Source of the DNA: Ctenosaura bakeri
Taxonomy: Eukaryota > Chordata > Lepidosauria > Squamata > Iguanidae
Direction of reading: 5' to 3'
Length of the DNA stretch: 64,000 nt
NCBI GenBank assembly: GCA_948474755.1
Contig: CAOLHI010001826.1
Coordinates: 186,001 to 250,000, forward strand
Each line of letters starts with the position of its first letter. The stretch's first letter is position 1. Position numbers and translations under genes: made by a program. Under the pieces are notes generated by a model. The model made no database searches and was not told the DNA's origin. It saw only the letters and a list, made by a program, of their open reading frames with translations. Shown one piece after another: positions 1 to 44,297 of this stretch.

Positions 1-350
1 CTGCTGTCATCAAGGCTGCATCAGAGGAAGAGAGTCAGAGTTTGTGCCAGCAGCCTCTGCAGTGATGCCTCACTGCACTATAACTTCCCACAAAGGCTCA
101 ATATCTGATTTAACTCAAAGGCAGTGTGGGAAATTAAAATAGCTACCTGCATTTTTTGGCTAAAATGACATGGCCAGCCCAGGCTGACCTCAGTGCTAGA
201 GGTCTCTGTCAAAGTGCTGCAACCTTGACAGCTACATGAGGCTGCCAAGTATTGTTGCTGGGCCCGCTTGTTTCTTTTGGTACCCAAAAGCACTTTTCTT
301 ACTTGGGAAATTGGTGGTCCAACAACTTGGGTCAGTATTAGGCCCTCTTC

Positions 351-395
351 TAGGCTCTAGGCTCTAGGCTCTAGGCTCTAGGCTCTGGGCTCTGG
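351..395. repeat. 7-bp tandem repeat (GGCTCTA)n
   Basis: About six head-to-tail copies of a 7-mer; the last two have drifted to GGCTCTG. Simple minisatellite-like slippage repeat in the intron. Confidence 0.85.
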
Positions 396-646
396 CAAGT
401 GCTCCATCAAATCAACCACTGGTGCTGGAGACACTGGATAAAATCCGATCGGTTAGATCCACTGACTCAACGGCTGAATGGTGAGCCAACATATAGCTAA
501 ATCCTATTGATTCAGTGAGTCTACTGTAGTTAAGACCAAAAATAGGATTCAGCCCATTATCATTAGCATCCTCCAAATTGTCCTGCCAGAGTAAATTTAG
601 TCCTGCAAGAACTTGGGGGAGTGAACAGGGAAAAACATTGCCCACA

Positions 647-782
647 CAAATGGTTCTCAATCTTTGACGCATCAAATCTTCTGATTTCAGCTCCCAGAAT
701 CCCTTACCATTGGCTATGCTGGCTGCAGCTTCTGAGAGTTGCAGTCCAAAGCAACTGAAGGACCACAGCTTGTGAACCACTG
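647..782. mobile_element. Old palindromic hAT-like MITE
   Basis: The ends are imperfect inverted repeats (AATGGTTCTCAATC at the left, TTGTGAACCACTG at the right). The interior is the common reptile element with CTCCCAGAATCCC and GAGAGTTGCAGTCC arms around GGCTATGCTGGCTG. Flanking octamers GCCCACAC and GCCTATAT are similar, differing by C/T changes only, and could be a decayed 8-bp target duplication. Confidence 0.55.
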
Positions 783-1231
783 GCCTATATCACTTGACTG
801 GAGAAACTAAGTGGTGAAAAAGTCTCATAAACCAAGAAGGAGTAGAACTGGTGATTTCCAGCTTCTTCCCTTCTGTGCTTTAATTCTTTGTCTTCTTCCT
901 CTGGCAGTGGCACCCATGGATACCAGTGGCAGTTACTCTTCTTCTAGTGTAATGGTTCATTTCCTAACAAATCCAAGCTTCCTGCCTGTGAATCACATAG
1001 GACACAGGAGTCCTAGGAGTCTTGACTGGCTATGAGAACTTCTGTCTATTGGAATGTGGCTCCCCTGCTGCATTCTGACTGAACACTCCAGCCTATCACA
1101 GTTGCACTTATTCTTAATCTAGCTTCTGGAGGAAGCACACATGGTTCACAGCTTCCTTTGCTCCTGAAAGAGCAGTACTGTGATTTGGTTACTTGAAAAA
1201 AGGGTTTCCATGTAACTGGCAGGGTACTTAC

Positions 1232-32528
<31,297 letters not shown>

Positions 32529-32760
32529 TCCTGATATCTTGGGGTGCTGCTAGATCTGCTGCCTCCGCCGTTTGCTGCTTCCTTCACATCCAGTCCTGCT
32601 GCTACTGGGGCGATAATGTGCTTGTCTCTTGCTCATGAACTTGGCATTACTTTCAGCTCAGTTCCTTCAGCACCACGCTGCCCCCGCCTGCCCAGTGCCC
32701 AGCACCGCCCTACCCAGTACCCATCAACATTCCATGCCAGCCGCATTGTTCAACTGCTTC
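32529..32760 (-). promoter_or_regulatory. Possible 5' UTR and promoter region of the GlyT1b-like transcript
   Basis: Directly upstream (minus strand) of the proposed first coding exon. GC-rich with scattered CpGs (CCTCCGCCG, GGGGCGATAA, CCACGCTGCCCCCGCC). An in-frame stop just above the ATG fits a UTR. No TATA box is claimed and the transcription start cannot be placed from sequence alone. Confidence 0.35.
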
Positions 32761-34149
32761 TTCTTCCTCTTCTTCCCCCCCCCAACTTTCTCTTCCTCAC
32801 CTCACCTCACCCCATCCTGAACCCTTATTCTTTGGACATCTCATCAACATTTTTTCCTCCACTAGTGCTAACTCACAAAGCTGACATAAACATTATTCCC
32901 AGTGTCTAAATTTACACTTAAAAGCGAAAGTGGAGGCGCTGTGGGACAGACCTTCTACATACTCTCACTCATACCATTTCCATAGATCATTTGTTCCCAT
33001 GTAAAATGCCTAACATATAATTTATCCATGACCTAATGAAGAGGAAGTTGAGAGAGAGAGAGAGATAAGCAAAACCCACATATTTCCTGGCTCCTGTAGC
33101 TGGGCCCACCACAGAGTGGTCACACATTGCTAAAAAAAAGGGAAATGCCTTCCCAAAATAGAGAGAGAGGAGTACATTTGTTTCCATATGATTTGCTTAG
33201 GCTAATGTATACATATCAATGCTAATTTTGAAATAATTACTGCAATTTAAACAAAATAGTACTTCTTTTCACAGTGAGGATGACTCTGACCAGTTGACCT
33301 GTGTGCCATCTCGACCCGGTAGTCTGGTGAAACTTCAGTGTCTTTCCTCCTTATAGTTCTTGATCTTTAAGCCAGCTTTTAAGACTGCAGAGACTTCCAG
33401 AGAGAGGACTACCCCACATAAAGGCACTTGGCCTCTCTAGTGTCAGTACAGATCAGTGTCTCATGCTGAGAAGACAAAAAGTCAGGGGGACCTATATGAG
33501 AATTTGTCCTAATGCACAACCCATCCCATTTGCTGCCTAAGGGTGGAACTGGTCTTGAGAAACACGGACACATCCTAACATCTAAGAGTCTGGCTCATTC
33601 CCTGTCTGCCTTGCTTAGTCTTATTAGCACTGCCTGCCTGTACCTCTCTAGGGACTGAGACAAGGTTTCAGGAAGGAGTTGCCAAGGACTTAACCTGGAA
33701 CTTTTTGTATGCAAGTGTATGCTTTATGTCTAAGCTACAGCTCCCATTATATTGTGTAGTATGCAGGTCTGTAGAGTTAACAGTGCTGGGGGAAGGATAA
33801 ACTTCCATCATGAACAGTTGTAGAAAATAACATTAAGGATTACCTAATTCTGTGGGTTCCTCAGTTGTGTGGACAGAACACTTTTTGTATGCAGAAAGTC
33901 CCAGCATCATTAGTTAAGAATGGAAAATCTCTGGGCCAGGTGGACCAATGGTCCAATATAAAGTAGATTTCATTGTTCTGACATCAGCATCACAATGCAG
34001 ACATGTAAATAAAGTTTGCTATTCCTAATGTCAGCTGGAAGCTGAGAAACAGGGCTGAGGCCTCTTGTTCCACGTTGGATTCAGAGCTGGTGCGCCCTTT
34101 CCAGGTCTGCCCAGCAGGCACATAACAGTGGTGAAAGAGCCAGCTCAGT

Positions 34150-34230
34150 CTGACCTTATCCTAATGAGGCCTCATTAGCAGCATCCAGCTGTTGGGTGCC
34201 CCTCCTGCTCAATTAAGCGGCATGAGCTGT
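34150..34230. promoter_or_regulatory. Candidate conserved noncoding element with homeodomain palindrome and E-box
   Basis: Perfect 18-bp palindrome CTAATGAGGCCTCATTAG at 34161-34178, followed by the E-box CAGCTG at 34186-34191 and CAATTAAG near 34210. Such a cluster, in repeat-free sequence 1.6 kb upstream of the proposed first exon, fits a neural enhancer. This is inference; conservation cannot be tested here. Confidence 0.35.
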
Positions 34231-34740
34231 GTGTGTGTGTGTTCCTTCTAGAATGGCCTCAGACTCCACACTGCCTGGGCAAGAGGGTGGACAATAAGCA
34301 GGAAATGCAGCCAGGAATGCAGCTATCTTCCTTTGGTTGTGAGGGAGACTTTCTCTAACCCAGTCCCTTCCAACCTCAGTGAAACCTATGCCTATGTGTG
34401 CAGCCTAGCATGGGCTCCTTGGAGGCAGGAATACCTGGCACAGACTGAAGATTACAGCCTTGCTGGATTCTGCTGAGGCAGGCACCCTGGGCTCCATCTG
34501 ATTTCATAACAGCTCATTCACAGTGCTCCCATACCCCCCTCCACAGCTATTTTGGTCTTGGCCTGGTGCACCCCTGGCCTCACTGGGACTTCTGCCTGCA
34601 CACACCTGTTGTAGGATATCCTAAAAAGCACAACCACTCACACAGCTGGTGCTAGAAACAGGCCACTCAGAAGTGTGTTTGCATAGAGCATCACGACCTG
34701 TTTGGGACCCAGCCTTGTAGAGGGAGGTAAGTACTAGGAT

Positions 34741-34928
34741 TGCTGTTGTGTGCCTTCAAGTTGTTTTTGATTTATGGCAGCCCTCAAGTGAACTATCACA
34801 TGGTTTTCTTGGCATAATTTGTTCAGAGGGGATTTTCCTTTGCTTTCCTCTGAGGCTGAGAGAACGTGGCTTGCCCAAAGTCACCCAGTGAGTTCTATGG
34901 CTGACCAGAGATTTGGACCCTGATCTTC
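34741..34928 (-). repeat. tRNA-derived SINE, 3' part
   Basis: Reverse complement of the squamate SINE tail: GTTGTGTGCCTTCAAGTTG, AATTTGTTCAGAGGGGATT, CCTCTGAGGCTGAGAG, TTGCCCAAAGTCACCCAGTG. Joined head to head with a plus-strand copy that starts at 34929. Confidence 0.85.
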
Positions 34929-35108
34929 AGTGTGGTGTAGTGGTTTGACTGTTGGATTACAGGCCCTGGAGACCAGAGTTCAATTTCCTGCTCAGCCATG
35001 GAAACCCACTGGGTGACCTTGGGTAAGTCAAATACTCTCAGCCTCAGAAAACTCTGTGATAGGTTCCTCTTAGCGTTGTCATAAGTAAGTAATAACTGGA
35101 AAGCACAC
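34929..35108 (+). repeat. tRNA-derived SINE
   Basis: The tRNA-like head has A- and B-box remnants (GTGGTGTAGTGGTTTGAC, GACCAGAGTTCAATTTCC). It continues CAGCCATGGAAACCCACTGG, GTGACCTTGGGTAAGTCA and CTCTCAGCCTCAGA, then ends in the RTE-like tail ATAAGTAAGTAATAACTGG. Non-functional as a tRNA. Confidence 0.85.
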
Positions 35109-35391
35109 AGGAATAACTCCAGAGTCATAATCTAGCCCTCAAATCACTACACAATGCTGACTCTCGATAAACACTAGAGGACTGACCTGAAGAGCTTGAT
35201 ACCCACCTTTTCTTTCCATCACTGATAGATATGCATGCATGTCTTCTATAGCCAGTAGCTAATAACTCAGCTGGTTTTGAGCATGTGGTTAATAATGGCA
35301 AGCTTGTGAGTTTGAGGCACAGACTGGTCACAGGGGGTGGAGAAGACAGACAGAAGCCCACAGCTTCTTATTCCTCCAGGAAAGAGTTATA

Positions 35392-35560
35392 AAGCTCAGT
35401 GATAACAGCACATGCTTTGCATACAAATGACCCCACGTTCAATTCCTGACATCTTCATGTAGCAGTGGGTAAGCTTCTTGCCTGAATCCTTGAAGAGCCA
35501 CCACCAATCAGTGTAAACCATACTGAGACACATGGATCTATGGTCTGGCTTGAAAAAAGA
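35392..35560 (+). repeat. tRNA-derived SINE, second family
   Basis: AGCTCAGTGATAACAGCACA, TGCTTTGCATACAAATGACC, CACGTTCAATTCCTGACATC, then a tail with ACCAATCAGTGTAAACCATA. Same family as 8800-8955. Confidence 0.65.
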
Positions 35561-37621
35561 ATCAGTTTCCTAGATCAGACTTCACATGAACTAATCAATG
35601 TAACCGTGTATCTTTCCTAGTCTTGCATAATTTTTTTCTACTCAGATGCAGATTTCCTGACTCACAGCATAGGAAGCCAATTATTGGATCACAGAGAGTA
35701 GCATCTTTGATACTGCAGGGTAGAGATCTGTAAGGACTCTCTAAGTCTCAGTGTTTAAATAATGACTCCTTCTTAGCTGGTTCTGGATCTGAGCCTTTGG
35801 ATGAATGAACCAAAAATGGTTAGATGAATATTATTTTTAATCTCAAACTGAACCCCCATCCCACCATCTTCAGCTGCACGCCCTGACATGGAAAAAGATG
35901 ACCATGAAGTATGATCCACTGTTTTCTAAGTGTAGGGGGGAGCCTGTTCTTTAGTGACGTGTGTTACCATTGAGTCATCCCAGGTTGCATTCCCTCCGGG
36001 GACCACATGCTGCATCCTCCTGCTGCTCTTCCTTTCTCTTGACATCATCACAGCCAGGTCCATAGGAACCATTTATGAGGTTACCGAGCATTGACTAGAC
36101 CATCTGGTGACAACAATAAGCAAGCGAATGAGAGGGTGAATGAAAATGGCACACCAAATACTTATATTCTGCTCCATCCGTGCCAACATGGGTTCCTTCT
36201 AGGGGTAGTAAGAATGTGGTTTTCTACCATACTTTTGGTTCCACTGCTGCCTGCGTTGTCCTTTTGGGATGCTCTCGTCCCTTCTACAGCTTCAGACAGA
36301 ATGCTAAGCATCTCTGCTGTCTGACTATGGCTCCAAGCGCCCCAGCTGTTTCCTGAGCATCAGCGTCCAAGGAGCCCAATGAGGCATGAATGAGACAGCA
36401 GAACATGGCAGGGGAAGTGTGGAGAAGAGGAAGGGGGGCAGAGACCAGATGGTGTCTGGGGTCTGCCATAGTTACACATAGATGGGACATGGTCCAGGGA
36501 TGAGCTGCCACTTGCTGCCACATGTGGGGACAGTCGGCATGCAATACTAGCTGAGAACCAGTCCGCTGTTCCACAAAACATATTTACCAACAACACAGAG
36601 TAAGGGGCATATCAGCAACAGATTCTGATTCAACCAGAAGGTGGAGCTAGACAGATTTCAGCAGCAGGAGAGGAATCAACTAAAGTAGTAGTAAATACCA
36701 AGAGGGATGTATCCATCACCATATAGCATCGTAACTTGAAAGGAGCAAGTAAGTGGTCAGCAGAATGAAAATGCTTTCAGAAGTAAAGTGAAAAGGAGTG
36801 TTAAAAATTGTTGTATTTCAGAAATACAATGTATCCTGTGAGGCAACTGTGAGGCAATAAGAGGCTTGAATCATTCTGGTATGTGGGCTGGCCAAGATCA
36901 ACCCACAGAAGGAGCATACCTGAACATCTCAGATGGTGTACATCCTTGGTCTGAACAGATCAGTTTAGAAAAACTCCACCCTAGTTAAAAACAAACAAAC
37001 AAACCTTGGCCTGAACAGAAAACACAGTCATTTCTCCAAAAATGGCAAAATGGACATTCTACCCATTCTGCCTTACAGCATTAATATAGAAAGAATAAGA
37101 ATGGCATGATTTAAGAGGCATGATTTAAAACAAATGCCATTGTGCCATTACCACAGAATAGCCTCACACTGAGTTTGGGACTATTTGTGGCCACTTCCCA
37201 TCTTCCACTTAGAAGTACACATAAGATGGGAATTAGGAGGTACAGGCTGTGTCACATAGTATCAAAGAAGCTACTCTCTGTGATTCAACAACTGTTTCAG
37301 AGTCCCATAAAGTATTTTGTTATAATAACTGTGCAATAATGCCATGCATCTAAATATTGGTTGGACTGTAATGTCTAGGGGGGTGTGTATTACAACCCCA
37401 GGAACAATGGCATAGGTGTGTCTCTTGACCCTGCATGAATATACACTGAACCCCTTTACAAAGATTGTTTTAGTTGTGGATAATGCAAAATTGTTTGGCA
37501 CTAATCACTTACCCATCCACTTACACAGACACAGACGTGGCTGTGGTCATGGTTTGCATCTTTTGGCTTAAGGGAGTATATTCTTCCACCAGAGGCCAAG
37601 GGACTTAGCAAAAGCTGCAGA

Positions 37622-38960
37622 GTCATAGAATCTTAGCATAGGAAGGGGCCTCATGGGCCATCCAGTCCAACCCTCTGCTTAGTGAAGGATCTCCAGCTAA
37701 AACATTCCCAACATGTAGCTGTCAAGCCTCTTTTTGAAGATGTCCAGAAAAAGAGACCCAAACACTTCTCTAGGCAATTGAGTCTATTAGGAGTTCCTTT
37801 TAATGTTCAATTAAAATTGACTCTCTTGTAACTTCAGACCACTAGATCTGGTCCTACCCTCTGATGCAGCAGAGAAGATACCTTCCCCCTCCTCTCCGTG
37901 ACAGCCCTTGAAGTATTTGAAGAGTGCAGTCATGTCACTCCTCAGACTTCTCTTCACCAAACTGAATATGCCAAGCTCCTTCAATCTTTCCTCACATGTT
38001 TTGTACTTCATACTTCTCATCACCTTCATTGCCATTCTCTGAACTTGCTCCAACTTGTCTATATCCTTCTTAAAATGAGGCAGCCAGAACTGAATGCAGT
38101 ACTCCTGATGAGGCCTGACCAATGCAGAATCTAGTGGGACTTTTACTTCTTTCAGCTTGGAAACTATGCTTCTATTAATTCAGGATAAAATAGCATTCAC
38201 CTTTTTTTTGCTGCAGCATCACACTGATGGCTCATGTTCAACTTATGATCAAAAACAATCTCAAGGTCCATTTTTGTAAGTAGCATTGCTAAGCCATCTA
38301 CCCCCATGCTATACCTATGCATTTGACTTTTGTGGCCTAAATGCAAAATTCTGTATTTGTCTCTGTTTAATTTCTGTTTTGTCGATTTCTGTCCAATTTT
38401 CTAGTTTATCTAGGTTCTTTTGAATTCTGTTCCTATCTTCCAATGTGTTAGCCACCCCTCCCAGTTGTGTGTCATCTGCAAACTTGATAAGGATTTCCTC
38501 TACCGCATCATGTAAGTCATTGATAAAAATGTTGAAGAGGAATGGTCCTGGGATAGAACCCTGAGGCACAGCACTCAAGACCTCCTTCCAGTTTGAAGCA
38601 CAGTAATTGATGATGACTCTCTGAGCATGGTTTCCCAACCAGTTATAGATCCATCTGACAGTGTTCCCATCTATTCTACATTGATCAGTTTGCTAATCAA
38701 AACATTATGGGGAGTTTATCAAATGCCTTGCTGAAATCCAGATAAACAACATCAGCAGCACTCCCACCATCTACTAAACTAGTGACATGATTTTAAAAAG
38801 ATATAGGATAAGTTGCCAGGATTTGCCCTTGAAAAACTCATGTTGGCTCCTGCCGATCACTGTATTGTCATTGAGATACATGCAGACAAACTCCTGTATA
38901 ATCCATTCTAATTTTTTTCTTGGTATCATGATGATAAATAAAGTATACCATCTCTCCTTA
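37622..38960 (-). pseudogene. CR1-type LINE, 5'-truncated, reverse transcriptase disrupted
   Basis: Minus-strand fragments give recognisable CR1 reverse transcriptase in order. The first is a DVVYLDFSKAFDKLP block near 38700-38770. Next is VPQGSIPGPFLFNIFINDL with catalytic FADD and QLGGVANTLEDRNRIQ (38315-38580). Last is the C-terminal block VRPHQEYCIQFWLPHFKKDI and DKLEQVQRMA (about 38010-38120). The plus-strand text at 37622-37680 (TCATAGAATCTTAGCATAGG, CCATCCAGTCCAACCCTCTG) is the typical CR1 3' end. Frameshifts and stops separate the blocks, so it is inactive. Confidence 0.9.
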
Positions 38961-40820
38961 TCCCTCCAGCCTGCCATGCTCTCCCCTTAAAGCAGAACGC
39001 TGTTTCTGACAAGCCCTCCATTCTCCTCATGCCTCAGCTCTGTCCACGTGAGGGACATACAGTACTTGGAGGGATCCAAAGTGGATGGAGGGCAAACTTG
39101 AACCTTGCCTCAAATTCCTGTGCATGTGGTGTCTTTTCAGGACATGAGGAACAAGACCTGGCCACAGCTCAAAAACATGGGAAGGGGGAAAGGGCCTTAT
39201 TGCCTTAATTACACCTAAACACATGCCTTAATTACACCTTAGACTGAACTAATTAAATGTCTTGCTAGAGTTGTCCTTGTGGGATGTCCAGAAACTTCTG
39301 TTTTTTCCCCCAAAATGCAGGCTAAATCAGAGCAGAATGGGAGATGAGGTGGCTCATATAACTTCTCTCCTGAACCAGCTGCAAGAGTTACTAGTTTTTT
39401 TCCAAATGCAATCCAAAGGACTGATTATTAGTTTTAAATCGGCCTAAATAGTTTAGGACTAAATTGTCTTCAGGTTAACTGTTTCCTTCTCCGTATACAA
39501 CCCTGCCAGGCCACTCTATGAAGTGGGAAAACCCAAGTGTCATGTCCTGTTTTCTTTTGAAGTATGTTGGATGGGAACAAGAGAAAGAACCTTTCTTGTT
39601 GTAGCAGTTCATATACAATTTCCTTCCCTGGAAGATGCAAGTTGCTATCTATTTACTGTTTTCTGTTGCTTTTTAAAAGCAACTATTATTCTGGTCAAGC
39701 TTTCATCTACTTTCTGTGTGACTCTTCATCGCACCCCACAATTTTGTTTGGTAATTTCAATGTTCTTTACATGGTTCTTACATTATTATTTTGCTGATGG
39801 TTTTTAAAGTAATGTCAGCCAAAATGTGTTTCATGCAGAACAAAACTGGAAGGCTGAAATCCTGTACGGCACAGCATACTGCAAACCTTCTGCAAGAGGA
39901 ACCACATTACATTTTTCTCTCAAACCCACTAGATTCATCACTTACGTGCTCTAGCTCATGCCCATGGATATTTGCTAGCTAGTGGAGAGCAATGGGAGCA
40001 GGGAATCAGAAAAGTATCTGGTTATGTCCCCCTAGCCAGACATAGCCCAATGACTTCTGCTGAAATCTGATGGGGTCCTCCAGAGTTCTCAGCAGATGAT
40101 GTCACCAGTCTGCGCCTGGCTGCACACACAAAGCGAGATTCTTCTCCAACACTCCTCTGCTGTCCACAACCCACTAAGTGGCTTCTGGGGAAGGCCTGCA
40201 GTGTGTGAACAATGAGACGGCGAGTAGCGGGGAGGGCAGATTTTGATAATTGTGGAGAATGGAAGAGAATATCAAACTCCAAAATGAGCAGAAGAAGGTA
40301 TATCCACATATAAGGTAGGGTTATGCCTGTGTATGTTACTAACAGAATCTCAGCTATATACTCCAGGGCTGAATCCAATTTTAGTCCCAGCTGGAGCAGA
40401 CCATGTAATGGAAGTTACATAAGTGGTAAGTAACAGGTTCCATTCATTTCTATGGCTCCACCCTAGTTGGGACTAAAACTGGATTTACTCCCAAGGTTGG
40501 AAACACAAATACTATCGAATACTATTCAATGGTTGGAGGATCTTACTGCTTTATTTGCACATGAACAGGTGTTATCTTTCACATGGCGACTTCAGTAAGA
40601 TTTCAGTAAGGCTAAGATTGTATATCAGAGTTGTGTGATGTAAATCTCAGCATTCATACTCATGCATAGATTGTGCTACATGGCCCTTGTGTCGATTGGT
40701 AATGTTATACAAATGAATGTGCAAAATAACATACAACCACCATTTCATTAGAGGCAAATGGATATGCATTGGCTGAGAATGCATATCTGCATGCATAACT
40801 ACACTGCATGCATAACTCTT
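38961..40820. other. Noncoding flank, nothing recognised
   Basis: No gene, SINE or clear transposon seen. The frames present are short and lack family similarity. Confidence 0.55.
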
Positions 40821-41015
40821 GGTCTTTTCACACTATATAATTATAGTGCTATGGTTCCACTTTAATCTCCACAGCTACATCCTATGGAATCCTGGGACTG
40901 GCAGTTTGATCAGAGGCACCAGGAGAGGTCTGGCTGAGAATTCTAAACACCACAGGAAATTTCCATGGCAGTTAAAGTGGAATCATAGCACTATAACTGT
41001 GTAGCATGAAAGGTC
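40821..41015. mobile_element. Short palindromic Harbinger-like MITE, diverged copy
   Basis: Ends GGTCTTTTCACACTA and TAGCATGAAAGGTCC, arms TTATAGTGCTATGGTTCCAC and GTGGAATCATAGCACTATAA, and the family's CTATGGAATCCTGGG core. The flanking triplets CTT and CTC differ by one base. Confidence 0.7.
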
Positions 41016-41733
41016 CCTCTGTATTTCCTTAACACTGAGCATTGAATACAGACATTGCACATTGGAGGAAAATGTCCAAATTTTTCCCTACAAATTCTTC
41101 CCTACTAACGCATGTGTGAAACAATAGAATTCTGGAGTAGTTCACCTTATGTTAATATTATATATGAATTATATCAGTTGTTCTAAAACTTTTTACCCAT
41201 GTGACCCCCCTTTACATCTACATGAGAATGTTGTACCCCTCCCTCCCACTCTCAGTCACTCCTCCATGTCCTATCCTGTGCATCTCTCTCTCTTTCTCTC
41301 TCTCACAGGCCCTTCATGCCATATGTACCCCTTTGTCTTAATGCTGAGTTCTCATGGTCGCTGTGTGGCTTGCACTTGCTGGGCCAACAACACAACATCT
41401 GGAGAAGTCGAGGGTGAAAAGCATAACAAAAGGGAAGCTAGTCTTTGCTATGTCTGAGGTTGTAGGAAGCATAAGAGGCTTTGTGTCACTCTTTTACAAT
41501 CACACACACACATGTGCACACACACACAGGGGCTTGCCCTTTTTCATATTTGCTATATTTACAGGCTGACTTCTCATGAAACCCCCCTTGAGCAACTATC
41601 ACACACATCCTTAGGTTCCTGCCCCATAGTTTGAGAACCACTGCATTATATACATATGACTGTTTCCTATCTAGTTCCTGTCTATCTAGCTCCCCTCATC
41701 TTTTTTCTTATTTTTAATAATTATAATTTACAT

Positions 41734-41980
41734 GTTGTTGTTGTTGTTGTTGTTGTTGTGTGCCTTCAAGTCATTTCTGACTTACAACAACCTCAAGATG
41801 AACCTTTCACAGGGTTTTCTGGGCAGAATTTGTTCAGAGGGGGTTTGCCTTTAATTTCCTCTGAGGCTGAGGGAGTGTGACTTGCCTAAGGTCACCCAGT
41901 GGATTTCTGGGGTTGAGTGGGGATTCAGATTCTGGTCTCCGAGTGCCCTAATCCAACACTCACACTACTACACCCCATTG
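41734..41980 (-). repeat. tRNA-derived SINE with (TTG)n tail
   Basis: Starts with nine TTG units, the SINE's 3' tail. It continues GTGTGCCTTCAAGTCATTTC, TGTTCAGAGGGGGTTTGCC, CCTAAGGTCACCCAGTGG and ends at the tRNA-like head (ATCCAACACTCACACTACTA). Nearly full length on the minus strand. Confidence 0.9.
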
Positions 41981-44106
41981 GGTCCTATCTTTATATAGAT
42001 AAAGAAAGAATACATGAAAATGCAGGATGCAATTCTTAGCATAAAATAATCAAACAAAATAAACAAGGTCAGGTCACAGTTGGATGAACTAAACCAGAAA
42101 AATGAAAATATATCTTCTGTTCATGTTTGTCCCTGAGTGAAATGGGAAATCAAGTGACTGCTATGAACTGAAAGATGGCCATAATTTCATCAAGATCATT
42201 GAGGAAGAACTCGCCAGTTCTGCTGTAAAGTGTTTATGGAGGTGATCATAACCTCTCAAGCCAGAAAGTGCAAAACTGAGAATCATTCAAAAACAGAGAG
42301 GCAACACGCCTCGTGTAGCTGCTATTAACAGAGACAAGTAAAGGAATGGAAAACTCAAGAAAATCAAGCGGAACACCACCAAAACAAGACAACTCAGCAA
42401 TTTTTAATGGATTTTTAAATCTATCACTGAATATAAACTTCTGCAGAAATTTAGCAGTGAATATTCACCCATCTCATCCTTCAAGAACACTGGAATTAGA
42501 GCATCGCTATCCAATCTGCTTTACTCCACATGGGTGTGGAATCCAGGGACCAATTGAAATAAGTGAATAAGCTTACACAACTTCTTTTCTAAACAGACAG
42601 GAACTGCAGAAACAGCAGCTACCGATGAAACTTGGGAAGTTTCCTGTCAACACAGCTATTTACCGCAAAGAAGAGTTTTCAGTTTCTGATGTTGCTTTAA
42701 CAAAGAAGCCAGCACTATGATGGCAACTCAAAACCTTAAACCAAGTGTGGGCAAAGTGTGACCTTGGAGCTACATGCAGCTCCCCCAAAAGTTGTTTTTG
42801 TGGCCCTTGACCTCTCCAGACATGCCTGATTGCCCTTCTTCACAAATAAAAAGGAAAAAAAAAAGATTTGTCTCTGAGAAGTTTTAGGAGAGCCAGTGCA
42901 GCTTTTAAACAGGTTACACAATACCATGTTTAACATGTAAAAATAGTTTTTTCAAAACTGGAAGCAGACTGCTGTCCACTTCTGGTTTGGAATTTTTTGA
43001 AGTACATGTGCCCTCCACCACTGCAAAAAAGTTTCCTGAACTAATTGAAATTGCACATCCCTGTTTTAAAGATATACTCAGCTGGTACATCACAACCTTC
43101 CTTTGCTATGGTCAAAATCAAATAGTAGATATCCAAACTTTCACCCCACAATCAACATTGCAAAATAAGAGGCAACTGTGATAAGAAGCAAATTAGATCT
43201 ATGAACAGGCTTAGCTGCTATGGTCCCTTGTATGTGTTTACCTCCTGTGAACGATGATGGGACAGAAAGTCCCAGCCTTTGTTCTATTTCAGAATAATGA
43301 TATTTCATTGCCATTGCCATTTTGCCAAAGTATACTAGAATGATTGATGAAGCCCGATTGTATGTATATTTACTCAGAGGTGCCCTTGTGTCCAGTGGAA
43401 CTTCCAGGAAATGTTCATAGGATTTTACCCTAAACACACTAAGAACTTCACAGAACTCAGTCTTACAGGAAAGGATGATGGCCACAGGTTTAGACAGTCC
43501 CTTTCTCTCTGCAAGAGTTGGAAAAATCAATTGGTGATTGTGAGGTGGCTACAGATGGATGCTCTGTGTTCCAGATATCACTGATTCCCAGATGCTGGGG
43601 CAAATATCAGGATGGTCTGTGACTTTTCATTCCATAGATAAACCACCTGACCCTTTGATAAAAAAAACAACCCAGAAATATGCCTTTTCTAAAATGGAAA
43701 GAGGTGTATTTAAATAATGCACTGGCCATAATCAGGAGATGCAACTACAATGATGGAGCTCTGACAATGCTGCCTCCAAAACCCTACCTTTTTGGGTAGG
43801 CAGGATGCCAACGAAAGTGTTTCTGAGGCACTGCAGATTGAGGTGCTGGGAAGTGACAGCCCAAATACTCCATCAGAGGCTACGTTTTGTAACTTTATGA
43901 TGATGTAGTTATGTCTCTGACATAATACACAACCCTTCTAGTGAGCTGCAATGATGCTTGTCAAGGCAGCCTGTGTGGTTTTCCATTATGCAATGGAAGA
44001 CCCTGTTGTGCAATGGGGCTTCCCATTTAGAGCTATGTTGACTCCACTTGTGCAGTGGTCCCAAAGAGGTAGCTATGTTTCTGATTCCTCTGGAAAATAG
44101 GAATGT
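41981..44106. other. Noncoding flank, nothing firmly recognised
   Basis: Unique-looking sequence. A stretch at 42290-42720 has no obvious repeat, but no splice-bounded coding frame either. A minus-strand frame at 43530-43141 shows no known domain. Confidence 0.5.
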
Positions 44107-44297
44107 TTGTTGTTATTGTTGTTGTGTTTCTGACTTACAGCAACCCTAAAGTGAACCTGTAACATGGATTCCTGGGACTGAGACTATACAACGTGCCCAA
44201 GATCACCTAGTGGATTTCTATGGCCAAGCAGCAAATCAAACCCTGGTGTCCAGGGTCATAGTCCAACATAATCCAACCACTAAACCACATCGGCTTT
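44107..44297 (-). repeat. tRNA-derived SINE, diverged
   Basis: TGTTGTTATTGTTGTTGTG tail, GACTTACAGCAACCCTAAAG, AAGATCACCTAGTGGATTTC, head remnant CCAACATAATCCAACCACTA. Internal deletion relative to the 41.7-kb copy. Confidence 0.8.

Larger units (their letters stand above)
1..1231. other. Noncoding: SLC6A9 intron after the TM10 exon
   Basis: No exon with splice sites and GlyT1 similarity was found on either strand. The stretch holds a 7-bp tandem repeat and an old palindromic transposon, listed separately. Confidence 0.75.
32761..37620. other. Noncoding: upstream flank of SLC6A9
   Basis: No gene recognised. Holds (GA)n at 33050-33064, (GT)n at 34229-34243, a candidate regulatory block at 34150-34230, a pair of SINEs at 34741-35110, and a degraded tRNA-type SINE at 35392-35560. 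Confidence 0.65.

Noticed and set aside
34929..35000. tRNA gene
   Set aside because: Only A/B-box remnants of a SINE head; no cloverleaf.
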